Positions 1 to 8,256 of a stretch of 24,096 bases of DNA are shown here, piece by piece (the stretch's first letter is position 1; every line of letters begins with the position of its first letter). Made by a program: the position numbers and the translations under genes. Under the pieces are notes generated by a model. The model made no database searches, was not told the origin of the DNA, and worked only from the letters and a program-made list of their open reading frames with translations. Origin of the DNA: JBGSYJ01 sp041748075. GTDB taxonomy: Bacteria > Acidobacteriota > Thermoanaerobaculia > Gp7-AA8. The stretch lies in NCBI GenBank assembly GCA_041748075.1, contig JBGTDX010000132.1, positions 1-24,096 on the forward strand, given 5' to 3'.

Positions 1-32
1 GGCTCATCTCCAGAAACTACTGAAAACACCGG

Positions 33-70
33 GACTCGACACTCCTTCGCCTTGGCGGCTTCGTCGAGCC
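33..70. repeat. imperfect hairpin in the upstream gap
   Basis: The segment GACTCGAC (33-40) pairs with GTCGAGCC (63-70) with one mismatch, and the loop contains a second small stem CGCC-TT-GGCG (48-57). It lies in the 318-base stretch before ccmA, of which the rest (71-117 and 201-303) shows no gene that I can support. It may be a dispersed palindromic repeat or the end of a terminator for a gene left of the window. Nothing decides between these. Confidence 0.35.
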
Positions 71-117
71 CTCAACCCCATCCCAGCGTGATTCGCACTC
101 CAACTGAGGTTTTACGG

Positions 118-200
118 TTCAACATTCAACATTCAACATTCGGGCGGGGGGCTTTTCCATTCATTTTCCCCCGCCCGAATGTTGAATGTTGAATGTTGAA
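118..200. repeat. perfect 33-bp inverted repeat built from GAATGTT heptads
   Basis: The left arm 118-150 and right arm 168-200 are exact reverse complements over 33 bases, separated by a 17-base loop (151-167). The outer part of each arm is a tandem array of the 7-base unit GAATGTT (ATTCAAC on the other strand). The inner part is a C-rich/G-rich block (CCCCCGCCCG). The array sits about 120 bases upstream of the ccmA start. No T-run follows the stem, so a simple terminator is unlikely. Related heptad palindromes occur at 15735-15808 and 16924-16991. Confidence 0.9.
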
Positions 201-303
201 TGCTGAATTGCCCCTCCCTCCCACCCTCCACCCGTCCCCCGATGTATCCTCACTTACCCCTGTACGTAGCAGCCGTCACAATCCGTTGTGCGGGGCTGGG
301 CGG

Positions 304-309
304 TATCAT
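304..309 (+). promoter_or_regulatory. possible -10 hexamer of ccmA
   Basis: TATCAT lies 9 bases before the ATG of ccmA, and no Shine-Dalgarno sequence is visible between them. This would give a leaderless or very short-leader mRNA. No convincing -35 hexamer is seen, so this is a weak call. It is listed because three other genes in the window show the same arrangement. Confidence 0.25.
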
Positions 310-318
310 GTGCCCGCC

Positions 319-1035
319 ATGGACGCCTCACCTCAGCCTGCGGTGGAAGCCGCCGGAGTCTCCCGTCGATACGGACGAAGGTGGGCATTGACTCACGTCG
401 ATCTGGTCGTTCCGGCTGGGGCGGCGTGGATGATCGCAGGGAGAAATGGTTCCGGCAAGTCGACGCTGTTGCGCGTTCTGTCGACGGCGATCAGCCCGGA
501 CCAGGGCTTCGCTCGGATACACGGGCACGACGTGACGGTCTCGCGCGATGACGTTCGCGCGGAGGTTGCCTACCTCGGACATCATCTCGGACTCTACGAG
601 TCGCTCACGGCGCTGGAGAACCTTCAGGTCCGGGCACGGCACCTTCGCCTTGACGCTTCCCGGGAACGTTTGATCGAGTTGCTGGGGAGAGTCGACCTTG
701 CGGCGAGGGCAGACGACGCCGTCTCCTCGTTTTCCGCCGGAATGCGGAAACGCGTCGGACTGGCCGGCCTCATGCTCAAACCGGCGCGCGTGGTGATGCT
801 GGATGAGCCGTATGGACAGCTCGACCCGCCGGGCTTCCGGCTGGTCGATACCCTCATTCAGACGCTTCGGAACGATGGCGTCACCGTGCTCGTTGCCACC
901 CATCAGCTCGGGCGGACTGCGGCGTACTTCGATGGTGGAATCGTGCTGGACGAAGGCAGGCTCGTCTGGACCGGCGCCGCAAGTGATCTTCCGCTCCGCG
1001 GGGGGCTGGATCCGGAACCGGTGGAAGGCATCTGA
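319..1035 (+). CDS. ccmA: cytochrome c maturation ABC transporter, ATP-binding subunit CcmA
   Basis: This is the ATPase of the CcmABCD complex, which drives release of holo-CcmE during periplasmic haem delivery for c-type cytochromes. The 238-residue protein carries Walker A GRNGSGKST (41-49), an ABC signature variant FSAGM (138-142), Walker B VVMLDEP (158-164) and the switch histidine in ATHQ (His195). The length is typical of the family. I chose the ATG at 319 because the protein from here starts just before the conserved ABC fold; the frame is open back to 193, but that stretch runs into the inverted repeat and is not protein-like. The gene starts a nine-gene ccm operon, and its stop overlaps the ccmB start (TGATG). 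No Shine-Dalgarno is visible. Confidence 0.95.
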   Translation: MDASPQPAVEAAGVSRRYGRRWALTHVDLVVPAGAAWMIAGRNGSGKSTLLRVLSTAISPDQGFARIHGHDVTVSRDDVRAEVAYLGHHLGLYESLTALENLQVRARHLRLDASRERLIELLGRVDLAARADDAVSSFSAGMRKRVGLAGLMLKPARVVMLDEPYGQLDPPGFRLVDTLIQTLRNDGVTVLVATHQLGRTAAYFDGGIVLDEGRLVWTGAASDLPLRGGLDPEPVEGI

Positions 1036-1697
1036 TGCAACTGGTCGCGGCGCTCAGGAAGGAGTTTCTGCTGATGTGGCGGACGCGGGCCCAGTTTCTC
1101 GCCGTGTTCGTCTTCGGCGCGACCTCGCTGCTGCTGTTCAGTTTCGCAATCGGCCCGAACGCCGCAGCGCTCCGCCTGCATTCATCAGGGTTTCTCTGGC
1201 TGGCTCTCCTTCTCTCTTCGACGCTTTCTCTCTCGGAGAGCTTCCATGTGGAGATCGAGCAAAGGGCGTACGAGGGTTTGCTCCTGCTCCCGACCAGTGC
1301 TCACGTGTTCTTCTACGCGAAGGCTCTTGCGAACTGGGCCCAACTCTCGCTCCTCGGGATCGCGCTCATTCCAATCATGGTTGTCCTCTATGATGCCGGC
1401 ACCGCGCAGATTGGAGCGCTGATAGGAATCATTCTTCTGGGGGCCGCGGGCCTCTCCGCACCCGGAACCTTCTACGCGGCTATGGCGGCGCAGGCGCGCT
1501 CGAAACAGACGCTGCTCCCGCTATTGCTCTTTCCTCTCGTCGTACCCGTGCTTCTCGCCGCAGTGAAATCGACGTCTCTTCTGATCATCGGAGATCCGAT
1601 GAATCAGATCGGTTCGTGGATCACACTGTTGATCTCGTTCAACGCTATATACTGGGCGCTCTGCGGTCTGCTGTTCGACCGCGTCCTGGAAGACTGA
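1035..1697 (+). CDS. ccmB: haem exporter permease CcmB
   Basis: This 220-residue integral membrane protein is the permease partner of CcmA in System I cytochrome c biogenesis. It begins with a short basic cytoplasmic segment (LRKEFLLMWRTRAQ), as is usual for CcmB, followed by about six hydrophobic segments: roughly 20-40, 48-65, 95-120, 125-150, 160-180 and 192-212. The start ATG overlaps the ccmA stop by one base, and the stop overlaps the ccmC start in the same way, which implies translational coupling. Position between ccmA and ccmC supports the call as much as sequence does. The family is weakly conserved and I see no catalytic motif. Confidence 0.9.
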   Translation: MQLVAALRKEFLLMWRTRAQFLAVFVFGATSLLLFSFAIGPNAAALRLHSSGFLWLALLLSSTLSLSESFHVEIEQRAYEGLLLLPTSAHVFFYAKALANWAQLSLLGIALIPIMVVLYDAGTAQIGALIGIILLGAAGLSAPGTFYAAMAAQARSKQTLLPLLLFPLVVPVLLAAVKSTSLLIIGDPMNQIGSWITLLISFNAIYWALCGLLFDRVLED

Positions 1698-2458
1698 TGC
1701 GCGACAATACAAATCCAATTCATGAGCCATCCTCCCGTCCGTGGGTTCCCCATGCGCTGATCGGCCTTGGCGTGATCCTTCTGCTGGTGGGTTCCTATAT
1801 CGGACTCTTCCTTGCTCCGGCGGAGCACTACATGGGCGACGTGCAGCGCATCATGTACATTCATGTGCCGACTGCATGGAATGCGATGCTGGCACTGGCG
1901 GCCGCATTCGTCTTCGCGGTCCTCTCGCTCTGGCGGGGGGACTGGAAGTGGGACAGCCGGATGGAGGGGGCGATCGAGGTTGGAGTCGTTCTGTCTTTAC
2001 TTCTCTGTATTCAGGGATCGATCTGGGCGAAGCCGACCTGGGGAATCTGGTGGGACTGGGATCCGAGGCTGACGACGACAGCCGTCATGGTTTTCGCTTT
2101 CCTCGGCATCATGGTTCTGAGGAACTTCGTCGAGGATCCGGCGCGGAGGGCGACCTGGTCCGCCGTTGCGACGATCATCGCGTTCGTCGACGTGCCGATC
2201 GTCTACTTCTCAGTGAACTGGTGGAACTCGCTGCACCAGCTGCAGTCGAGCCCCGAGACAGTTTCTGAGTCATTTCACCTTCCGCTCAGAATCAACTCGT
2301 TCGGGATTCTGTTCCTCATGACGGGTCTGATCATGCTCAGGAGCAGGCTTGCTGCCCTTCGGCTGGAGGGAGAGCTTGCGCCCCCGCTTCCGCCGCAGGA
2401 GTCGTCGGAAATCGGCCGGGCGCCCATCGCGGGTCCGGCGACCGGAGGAAACGCATGA
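1697..2458 (+). CDS. ccmC: haem-handling membrane protein CcmC
   Basis: CcmC attaches haem to CcmE in the periplasmic face of the membrane. The 253-residue protein has the tryptophan-rich WWD signature of the haem-handling family (WGIWWDWDPRL, about 115-125) and the two conserved haem-ligand histidines, His56 in the IMYIHVPTAW context and His180 in WWNSLHQ. About six membrane segments are visible. The last 35 residues are a proline-rich tail. I used the ATG at 1697, which overlaps the ccmB stop (TGATG). The frame continues upstream to 1616, but only through ccmB in another frame. The stop overlaps the ccmD start by four bases. Confidence 0.96.
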   Translation: MRDNTNPIHEPSSRPWVPHALIGLGVILLLVGSYIGLFLAPAEHYMGDVQRIMYIHVPTAWNAMLALAAAFVFAVLSLWRGDWKWDSRMEGAIEVGVVLSLLLCIQGSIWAKPTWGIWWDWDPRLTTTAVMVFAFLGIMVLRNFVEDPARRATWSAVATIIAFVDVPIVYFSVNWWNSLHQLQSSPETVSESFHLPLRINSFGILFLMTGLIMLRSRLAALRLEGELAPPLPPQESSEIGRAPIAGPATGGNA

Positions 2459-2604
2459 GTGGCGTGATTCAGGGCGGTTGGGAGTTTGTCTGGGCGGCGT
2501 ACGGGTTGTCCGCTGCGGTGCTGGGCCTGTACACCATTTCGATTCTGTCCAGATATCGCAGTGAAAAACGACGCAATATCGGGAAAATGGAAGGATTGTC
2601 ATGA
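2455..2604 (+). CDS. ccmD: small cytochrome c maturation subunit CcmD
   Basis: A 49-residue protein reads from the ATG at 2455 (overlapping the ccmC stop as ATGA) to the TGA at 2604 (overlapping the ccmE start as ATGA). It fits CcmD: an N-terminal GGWEFVWAAYGLSA segment leads into one membrane helix (about 12-32), followed by a basic cytoplasmic tail (SRYRSEKRR). CcmD is required in other bacteria for release of haem-loaded CcmE from CcmABC. The gene is short enough to be missed by length cut-offs, but the overlaps on both sides and the conserved N-terminal pattern make it solid. Confidence 0.92.
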   Translation: MSGVIQGGWEFVWAAYGLSAAVLGLYTISILSRYRSEKRRNIGKMEGLS

Positions 2605-3104
2605 GCGACGTATCTTCGTCTGCCTCGCGTACCAAGAATCGACGGCCTCTTTTTGCGGTTGGAGCCATCACGGTAGCGCTCGTCGCCTTCGTCGTAATCA
2701 CGGCGGGAGGCATCGGCGAAAATCTCGTTTACTACTGGGGTCCGACTGAGCTGCACGATGCAGGTGACAAGGCAGTCGGCGCTTCCATCCGGCTCGGGGG
2801 GCAGGTGCGACCCGGCTCGATCGCCTGGGACGGACAGAGCTCCAACCTCGCCTTCGACGTTACCGACGGAAAGCAGTTCGTCCACGTGAAGTCTCAGGGT
2901 GTCCCGCCGCAGATGTTCCGCGAGGGAATCGGTGTCGTGGTCGAGGGGACGATGACTGACGGCGGCCATTTCGAGAGCAACCGGCTGATGGTTTCCCACG
3001 ACAACGAATACCGCGCTCCGGGTGAAGGAGAGCAGGCGGACACCAAAGAGCTGATGAGCACGACCAAGGGTGTCGATGCGGAGGCCGCCAAAGGCTCCTC
3101 ATGA
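2601..3104 (+). CDS. ccmE: periplasmic haem chaperone CcmE
   Basis: CcmE binds haem covalently in the periplasm and passes it to the CcmF/H ligase. The 167-residue protein has a short basic N-terminus, one membrane anchor (about 18-37), and an OB-fold domain with the family pattern VYYWGPTEL, IRLGGQV, FDVTDG and VVVEG. The haem-attaching histidine is His133 in the motif HDNEY, with the conserved tyrosine at 137. This corresponds to the H-x-x-x-Y motif used by proteobacterial-type CcmE. The C-terminal tail after residue 140 is hydrophilic and poorly conserved, as expected. The gene overlaps ccmD and ccmF by four bases each. Confidence 0.96.
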   Translation: MSDVSSSASRTKNRRPLFAVGAITVALVAFVVITAGGIGENLVYYWGPTELHDAGDKAVGASIRLGGQVRPGSIAWDGQSSNLAFDVTDGKQFVHVKSQGVPPQMFREGIGVVVEGTMTDGGHFESNRLMVSHDNEYRAPGEGEQADTKELMSTTKGVDAEAAKGSS

Positions 3105-5113
3105 TCGCCTCGCTCGGCCGCATACTCATTTTGCTTTCTCTCTTTGCCGCGACCGCAGGTTCGATGGTCGCTTTCGCCGCTGGTGCCCGCCAGTCGGTAG
3201 CCGGGTGGAAATGGGCCCGGTGGTTTGCTTACGCATTTGCGGGTCTGATCACGGCGGCGAACCTGCTGATGGTCTATGCGCTCCTCACGCACGACTTTTC
3301 CGTGAGCTACGTCGCGCAGGTGGGATCCCGATCGCTTCCGGTCTGGGTCACCATCGTCAGTCTTTGGTCGTCGCTGGAAGGCTCGATTCTGTTCTGGGGG
3401 CTGATCCTTGGTGCCTACATCGGCCTGGCGACCTGGCGGCATCGCGACGAACATCCCGAGTACATGCCCTACGCGATCGGAGTCTGGCTCGCGTGCGCTG
3501 CATTCTTCAGCTTCCTGATCGCCGGTCCCGCGCAGCCGTTCATGACGATCCCGAATCCGGCGGCGGACGGTCCCGGTCCGAACCCACTTCTTCAGAATCA
3601 CATTCTCATGGCGGTTCATCCGCCCTTCCTCTACCTCGGCTACGTCGGCATGACGATTCCGTTCGGTCTCGCTTCCGCCGCGCTGATGGCGGGAAGACTC
3701 GGCCATGCCTTTCTGCGCCCGCTTCGGACATGGCTCCTGATTCCCTGGACGTTCCTGACCATTGCCATCGTCCTGGGCGGATGGTGGGCTTATGAAGTGC
3801 TCGGGTGGGGCGGCTACTGGGCCTGGGATCCGGTGGAGAACGCATCGTTTCTTCCATGGCTCACGGCGACGGCAGCGCTGCATTCCGCGATCGTCATGGA
3901 GCGAAAGGGGATTCTCAAGGGCTGGACCACCACGCTCGTGCTCTCGACGTTCCTTCTGACGATTCTCGGCACGTTCATGACGCGATCCGGCGTGTTCAAT
4001 TCCGTTCACTCATTCACGCAGAGCTCGATCGGACCGACGATCCTGGTGTTCCTCGCGCTCGCTCTTCTGTGGTCCGTGGTGCTCCTGGCTACGAGGATCG
4101 ACAAGCTCACTCCGGAAGGAACGATCGAAGATCCGAAGAGTCGCGAGGGAGTGTTCCTCATCAACAACATGCTGTTCGTTCTGTTCACGTTCACAGTCCT
4201 GATCGGGACGGTGTTCCCGCTGATCGTCGAAGCGGTCCAGGGCGTTCAGATGAGCGTCGGCCGGCCTTATTTCGACAAGATGTCCGTACCCATCGGCGTC
4301 GCTCTGCTCTTTTTCATGGGTGTGGGACCCGCGCTTCCCTGGGGCCGGACGACTCCTGGACAGATGAGTCGTGCGCTCACGGCGCCTCTGATCGGTGCGA
4401 CGGTTCTCCTGCTCGCGGGATTCGCCTTCGGAGTTCGAAATCCCTGGACGCTGGTAACCCTGTTCTTCGGCGGCTACACCGCTCAGGTCACGTTCCAGCA
4501 GATCGTGGGACCGATCCGCCAGCGGATGAAGATGAACCGTGAATCACCGGGCGCGGCATTCGTGGAGTCTCAGCTCGTGCGGGGACGCCGCCGGTTCGGT
4601 GCGTACATCGCCCATGCGGGCGCCGTGATCATCTTCATCTCCATCGCCGTGAGCAGCACGATGCAGACCTCGGAACAGGCTCAGCTCCGTCCCGGCGAGC
4701 AGGCGCGCATCGGGAGCTACACGCTGACATTTCAGGGCGCCGAAGTCAGGCGCGAGGAGCACCGTCAGAGCACCATTGCGAATGTGGCGGTGAGCAGGGA
4801 CGGGAAAGTGCTCTCGCCGATGAGCCCGCGGATGAATCTGTATGACAGCCAGCGTGAGCCGATCGGCACTCCTGATGTGAAGACCAGACTGACCGAAGAT
4901 CTCTATCTGTCGATCATGAACATCGATCCCGGAACGCAATCCGTCGGCCTTCTCATGATGATCAACCCGATGGTTGGCTGGATCTGGATCGCGACGGGCA
5001 TGATGGGGCTGGGCGGGATCGTCGCCCTCATTCCCACCAGGCGGCGGCGGGAAGCAGCCGCCAGGGCGGAGCTGCCTGCGCAGGGTGCGGCAGTCGGGGA
5101 GAGCCTCCCTTGA
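3101..5113 (+). CDS. ccmF: cytochrome c haem lyase subunit CcmF
   Basis: CcmF is the large membrane component of the haem ligation complex, working with CcmH and CcmI. The 670-residue protein matches the family length and is polytopic, with more than a dozen hydrophobic segments. Family landmarks are NPLLQNHILMAVHPPFLYLG (161-180), which includes the conserved histidine His173, and the WWD region GWGGYWAWDPVENASFLPWL (about 235-254). A large periplasmic domain lies near the C-terminus (about 525-620) before the last membrane helix and a basic tail. It starts at an ATG overlapping the ccmE stop and ends overlapping the start of the thioredoxin gene, in the middle of the operon. Confidence 0.97.
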   Translation: MIASLGRILILLSLFAATAGSMVAFAAGARQSVAGWKWARWFAYAFAGLITAANLLMVYALLTHDFSVSYVAQVGSRSLPVWVTIVSLWSSLEGSILFWGLILGAYIGLATWRHRDEHPEYMPYAIGVWLACAAFFSFLIAGPAQPFMTIPNPAADGPGPNPLLQNHILMAVHPPFLYLGYVGMTIPFGLASAALMAGRLGHAFLRPLRTWLLIPWTFLTIAIVLGGWWAYEVLGWGGYWAWDPVENASFLPWLTATAALHSAIVMERKGILKGWTTTLVLSTFLLTILGTFMTRSGVFNSVHSFTQSSIGPTILVFLALALLWSVVLLATRIDKLTPEGTIEDPKSREGVFLINNMLFVLFTFTVLIGTVFPLIVEAVQGVQMSVGRPYFDKMSVPIGVALLFFMGVGPALPWGRTTPGQMSRALTAPLIGATVLLLAGFAFGVRNPWTLVTLFFGGYTAQVTFQQIVGPIRQRMKMNRESPGAAFVESQLVRGRRRFGAYIAHAGAVIIFISIAVSSTMQTSEQAQLRPGEQARIGSYTLTFQGAEVRREEHRQSTIANVAVSRDGKVLSPMSPRMNLYDSQREPIGTPDVKTRLTEDLYLSIMNIDPGTQSVGLLMMINPMVGWIWIATGMMGLGGIVALIPTRRRREAAARAELPAQGAAVGESLP

Positions 5114-5649
5114 ATCGAAGAGTTCTGCTCATCGGTCTTGCCGTCGTGCTCCCCGTGATCGTACTGCTCGTCATGAGCCTCGGGCGCAACCCGCACAAAG
5201 TGCAGTCACCGCTGATCGGTAAGCAGGCACCGAATTTCGCGCTTCGCTCCGCGGGCAGCGAAGAGACGCTGGACCTCGCGGCTCTGCGAGGAGCACCTGT
5301 TGTGATCAATTTCTGGGCTACCTGGTGTGTGCCTTGTTACCAGGAGCACGGCGTCCTGACAGAAGGTGCGCGAAGCATGCCGGGAGTTCGCTTTCTCGGT
5401 GTCGTCTATGACGACGAAGAGAGCAAGGCGCTGCAGTTTCTAAGGCAATACGGCTCGTCCTATCCGAGCCTGATGGACAATCAGGGAAAGACCGCGATCG
5501 CGTACGGAGTCTATGGAGTTCCCGAGACGTTTTTCCTCGACGCGAGCGGTCGCATCGTCGCGAAGCATGAAGGACCTCTTACCCCCGACCTGCTCATGGC
5601 GAATGTCGAGAAGGCATCGGGCGCGCCAGAGTTTCCAGGGAAGGGTTGA
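5110..5649 (+). CDS. ccmG: periplasmic thiol-disulfide oxidoreductase CcmG/DsbE
   Basis: This is a membrane-tethered thioredoxin-fold protein that keeps apocytochrome c haem-binding cysteines reduced. The 179-residue protein has one N-terminal membrane anchor (about 5-24), a TlpA/DsbE-type start (IGKQAPNFAL), the active site WATWCVPC (Cys73 and Cys76), and the cis-proline loop YGVPETF (Pro138). The start is a TTG at 5110 overlapping the ccmF stop (TTGA). No better ATG exists before the anchor, so the rare start is accepted. It is followed 7 bases later by ccmH. Both active-site cysteines are present, so it should be active. Confidence 0.95.
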   Translation: MNRRVLLIGLAVVLPVIVLLVMSLGRNPHKVQSPLIGKQAPNFALRSAGSEETLDLAALRGAPVVINFWATWCVPCYQEHGVLTEGARSMPGVRFLGVVYDDEESKALQFLRQYGSSYPSLMDNQGKTAIAYGVYGVPETFFLDASGRIVAKHEGPLTPDLLMANVEKASGAPEFPGKG

Positions 5650-5656
5650 CGGCGCG

Positions 5657-6298
5657 ATGAATTCTGCCGGAGCCACGACAAGTCGGCTGATGTGGCAGCT
5701 ACGGTTGCTTGGGGCTCTCCTCGTGCTCACGATGACTGCGGGGATCCTTGCAGCGCAGCCGGCTACTGAGACGAGCGACGGCCCGTCCGCCCGCGAGATT
5801 CTCGGACCACCTCGAGGGGTTCCGCTCTCCGGGGACGCGCTGGAGGCGAAGGCGGTTCACGTGGCCTCGCTGCTTCGCTGTCCCGTTTGTCAGGGTTTGT
5901 CCATCGACGACTCCCCGGCGCCCATGGCGAGGAACATGAGTCTCCAGGTGAGAGATCTGCTCTCGCAGGGATACGATCAGGAGCAGGTCCTCACGTACTT
6001 CGAGAGCTCGTACGGAGAGTTCGTGCTGTTGCAGCCTCCGCTGCGCGGAGTGAACTGGCTCGTCTGGCTCGCGCCTGTAATTGCACTGATCCTCGGAGGA
6101 GTCGCCGTGTTCCTGGCTTTGCGGAAGATGAGCAGACGTTCGGGTGCCGAGCGTCCGCCGACAGACCCGGCAGCATCATCGGTCCCTCTCGCCTCGGATG
6201 ATCCGGAGCTGGAACGGTATCTGGCCGCCGCACGAGGGCTTGCCGCCGATGACTCGACGAAGAAGCGACCCGACTCTGGCTCGAGGACGACGAACTGA
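5657..6298 (+). CDS. ccmH: cytochrome c maturation thiol oxidoreductase CcmH (CcmL/NrfF type)
   Basis: CcmH presents apocytochrome thiols to the ligation complex. The 213-residue protein has a signal peptide or membrane anchor (about 13-33), then the short three-helix CcmH domain with the redox motif LLRCPVCQGLSI (Cys75, Cys78), a second membrane helix (about 129-152) and a polar C-terminal tail. This is the short, single-domain form; the TPR part is encoded separately by the next gene. I chose the ATG at 5657, seven bases after ccmG, because it begins just before the hydrophobic segment. The frame is open upstream within ccmG, but that is an overprint. The stop overlaps the ccmI start (TGATG). 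Confidence 0.94.
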   Translation: MNSAGATTSRLMWQLRLLGALLVLTMTAGILAAQPATETSDGPSAREILGPPRGVPLSGDALEAKAVHVASLLRCPVCQGLSIDDSPAPMARNMSLQVRDLLSQGYDQEQVLTYFESSYGEFVLLQPPLRGVNWLVWLAPVIALILGGVAVFLALRKMSRRSGAERPPTDPAASSVPLASDDPELERYLAAARGLAADDSTKKRPDSGSRTTN

Positions 6299-7641
6299 TG
6301 CCTCCTTCACATACGGACTGGACGCCCGGTATCGTGATTCTCGTAGTCGGCCTCGTCTTCGGTGCGGTCATGGTCTGGCGGTTGTACTCGTCGCGAGCCC
6401 GCTTGCGGCCGCAGGCAGACTCTCTGGAGCTTCGCGATCTCGAAGGAAAACGCGACTCGCTGGTCCGGCAGCTCCGTGAGCTCGAAGAGCATCCCGGAAA
6501 TATCGGCCCCGAGGAGCTCGCGGCAGAGCGAAGAAGGCTCGAACTGGAGACCGCAAAGACGCTCCAGTCGATCGATCTGTTGCGAGCCCGCCCCGTGGCC
6601 GGGAAGAAGAAGGGCCGGCGCGAGCCGGTGACCGAAACCCATGCTGCGGCAGCTCCGTTACCTGATACCTCGTCACGTACAACCGCCGGCGTGGTTGGTG
6701 GCTCGTCCGCTACGAAGGGATTTCTATGGGGCGTTGGGATCATGTCCGCGGTAGGTCTCCTCATCTTCTTTGTGAGCAGGGTAGCAACGGAACGGGTGGG
6801 TGACGCACAGCTGACGGGCAATCTGCCCGAGGCCGTGCAGCCGCGACCCGATCAGGAGCTCACGGCTCTGCTTACGACGGTTGAACGGAATCCCGATGAC
6901 GTCAATGCGCGGCTCGAACTGGCGTTCGCATATCTCGTCCGGGAAAACCTCATGGAGGTGTTCAACCATACAGAATACGTCCTCCAGCGTGTTCCGGGCG
7001 AGCCGCGTGCTCTGAGCTACCAGGCTCTCGTGCGGCTTGCGATGGGACAGGGGGAGATGGCCGAGACGATGTTGAAGCAGGCGCTTGCCACCGAGCCGAA
7101 CCTGCTCGATGCCCGCATCCACCTGGCACTGGTGTACACCCAGCTCGGGCGTGCGGACGAGGCCACGGAAGTAATGCGGGAGGCGATACGCCGCCATCCG
7201 GAGGAAAGCGAAACGCTCACGACACTACTTGCGCAGATCCGTGCGTCGATGACCGACCCTGAACGTCCCGTGGCGGCGATGGAGCAGCAGACTCCTGCAG
7301 GGCCGCAGGTTGGAGGGTCGATTGCAGGCACGCTGGAGCTGTCGCCGGCGAGCGGCGCATCCATAGTTCCTGGCGCCGTTGTGTTCATCACCGTGCGTTC
7401 GGCCGGTGTGACGGGCGGACCGCCTGTCGCCGCGAAGAGGCTGCCGGTCACGGGCTTTCCGATGAGCTTCACTCTTTCGCCCGCTGACTCGATGATGGGA
7501 CAGGAACTGCCGCAGCGGCTGCGGATCGAAGCGCGCATCGACACGGACGGCGATGCTGCAACGCGCGGCGAGAACGAGCCGGCTGCATTCCTCGACGATG
7601 TGCCACTCGGCGGCGCTGCCGTGCGTCTCCTGCTCCGTTGA
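6298..7641 (+). CDS. ccmI: cytochrome c biogenesis TPR protein CcmI/CycH
   Basis: CcmI holds apocytochrome c for haem ligation by CcmF/H. The 447-residue protein has the usual layout: membrane helix 1 (11-28), a charged, coiled-coil-like cytoplasmic loop (about 43-98) followed by a basic, polar linker, membrane helix 2 (141-160), then periplasmic TPR repeats (about 184-315, with pairs such as ARLELAFAYLV and ARIHLALVYTQLGRADEA). The C-terminal domain (about 340-447) matches the CcmI pattern of a beta-sandwich beginning ISG/IAGTLELSP, passing through PGAVVFITVR and KRLPVTGFPMSFTL. The ATG overlaps the ccmH stop. It is the last gene of the operon and ends four bases before the stop of the convergent DUF502 gene; no terminator is visible between them. 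Confidence 0.93.
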   Translation: MPPSHTDWTPGIVILVVGLVFGAVMVWRLYSSRARLRPQADSLELRDLEGKRDSLVRQLRELEEHPGNIGPEELAAERRRLELETAKTLQSIDLLRARPVAGKKKGRREPVTETHAAAAPLPDTSSRTTAGVVGGSSATKGFLWGVGIMSAVGLLIFFVSRVATERVGDAQLTGNLPEAVQPRPDQELTALLTTVERNPDDVNARLELAFAYLVRENLMEVFNHTEYVLQRVPGEPRALSYQALVRLAMGQGEMAETMLKQALATEPNLLDARIHLALVYTQLGRADEATEVMREAIRRHPEESETLTTLLAQIRASMTDPERPVAAMEQQTPAGPQVGGSIAGTLELSPASGASIVPGAVVFITVRSAGVTGGPPVAAKRLPVTGFPMSFTLSPADSMMGQELPQRLRIEARIDTDGDAATRGENEPAAFLDDVPLGGAAVRLLLR

Positions 7642-7645
7642 ACCT

Positions 7646-8203
7646 TCAGCCCTCTGCGGTCTCCGTCCCCGAGATGCCGGCGGAGACGATGAAGGCCATC
7701 GCCTTTGCGCTGTCGAGCTCGAGCGGGGTGATGCAGTGTCGCGCTACGACGATGAGATTCCCTGCGAAGTTGTACGACTGCGGAAAATAGACTGCGGCGT
7801 AGCCGGGAAGGCCGAGAAAGTCGAGATCCTCACGCGTGACGAATCCGACGGCCCGGACCTCGCCGGACCCCGAGAAGGCGACGGTGACAGGATGATTGAA
7901 TCTCTTCTTGTCACCGACGAATGCCTCGATGAGATCCTTGATCGACGTATAGAGGATCTTCACGATGGGAGCGCGGATGAACAAGCGCTCGGTCACACTG
8001 AGAATCTGACGGATGACGATGTTCGAAGCCAGCATGCCGATCAGGACGATCGAGGTGACCGTCAGGACAAATCCGAGGCCCGGAATATCGAGCCCGAGCA
8101 GCCGGTCGATCCAGAGGAACGCGATGTAGATGACGTAAATCGTCATCGCAGCAGGCACGACAATTATGAGGCCCCGCAGAAAATTCTTGATGATGAAGTT
8201 CAT
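7646..8203 (-). CDS. DUF502 family membrane protein
   Basis: This 185-residue protein fits the DUF502 family of small membrane proteins, whose biochemical role is not established. It has two N-terminal membrane helices (about 8-30 and 43-66) and a soluble domain with the family signature region APIVKILYTSIKDLIEAF (79-96). The glycine-rich FVTREDLDFLGLPGYAAVYFPQSYNFAGN part is also typical. I chose the ATG at 8203 because GGAGG lies 7 bases upstream and the protein then begins directly at the first helix. The frame stays open for 52 more codons into the hexamer repeats, which is not credible coding. It is convergent with ccmI. Confidence 0.88.
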   Translation of the reverse strand: MNFIIKNFLRGLIIVVPAAMTIYVIYIAFLWIDRLLGLDIPGLGFVLTVTSIVLIGMLASNIVIRQILSVTERLFIRAPIVKILYTSIKDLIEAFVGDKKRFNHPVTVAFSGSGEVRAVGFVTREDLDFLGLPGYAAVYFPQSYNFAGNLIVVARHCITPLELDSAKAMAFIVSAGISGTETAEG

Positions 8204-8256
8204 GGTGAAGCCTCCGGTAGTCGTGGTCGGTGATCCAGTCAGCAGTCGGTAGTCTA

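Noticed and set aside
118..200. Heptad array considered as a CRISPR or plasmid iteron array
   Set aside because: Units are only 7 bases, with no unique spacers, no cas or rep gene nearby, and inverted rather than direct overall order.
193..318. N-terminal extension of CcmA by 42 residues
   Set aside because: The extension starts inside the 33-bp inverted repeat, is proline/serine-rich, and is not part of the ABC fold; ATG at 319 fits the family length.
2894..4009. 371-codon minus-strand frame opposite ccmE/ccmF
   Set aside because: It is a shadow of the ccm operon, with low-complexity charged sequence (many R, E, H) and no start signal.
7553..8233. 226-codon plus-strand frame over the end of ccmI and DUF502
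   Set aside because: Both overlapped genes are well supported; the translation is an acidic low-complexity shadow.
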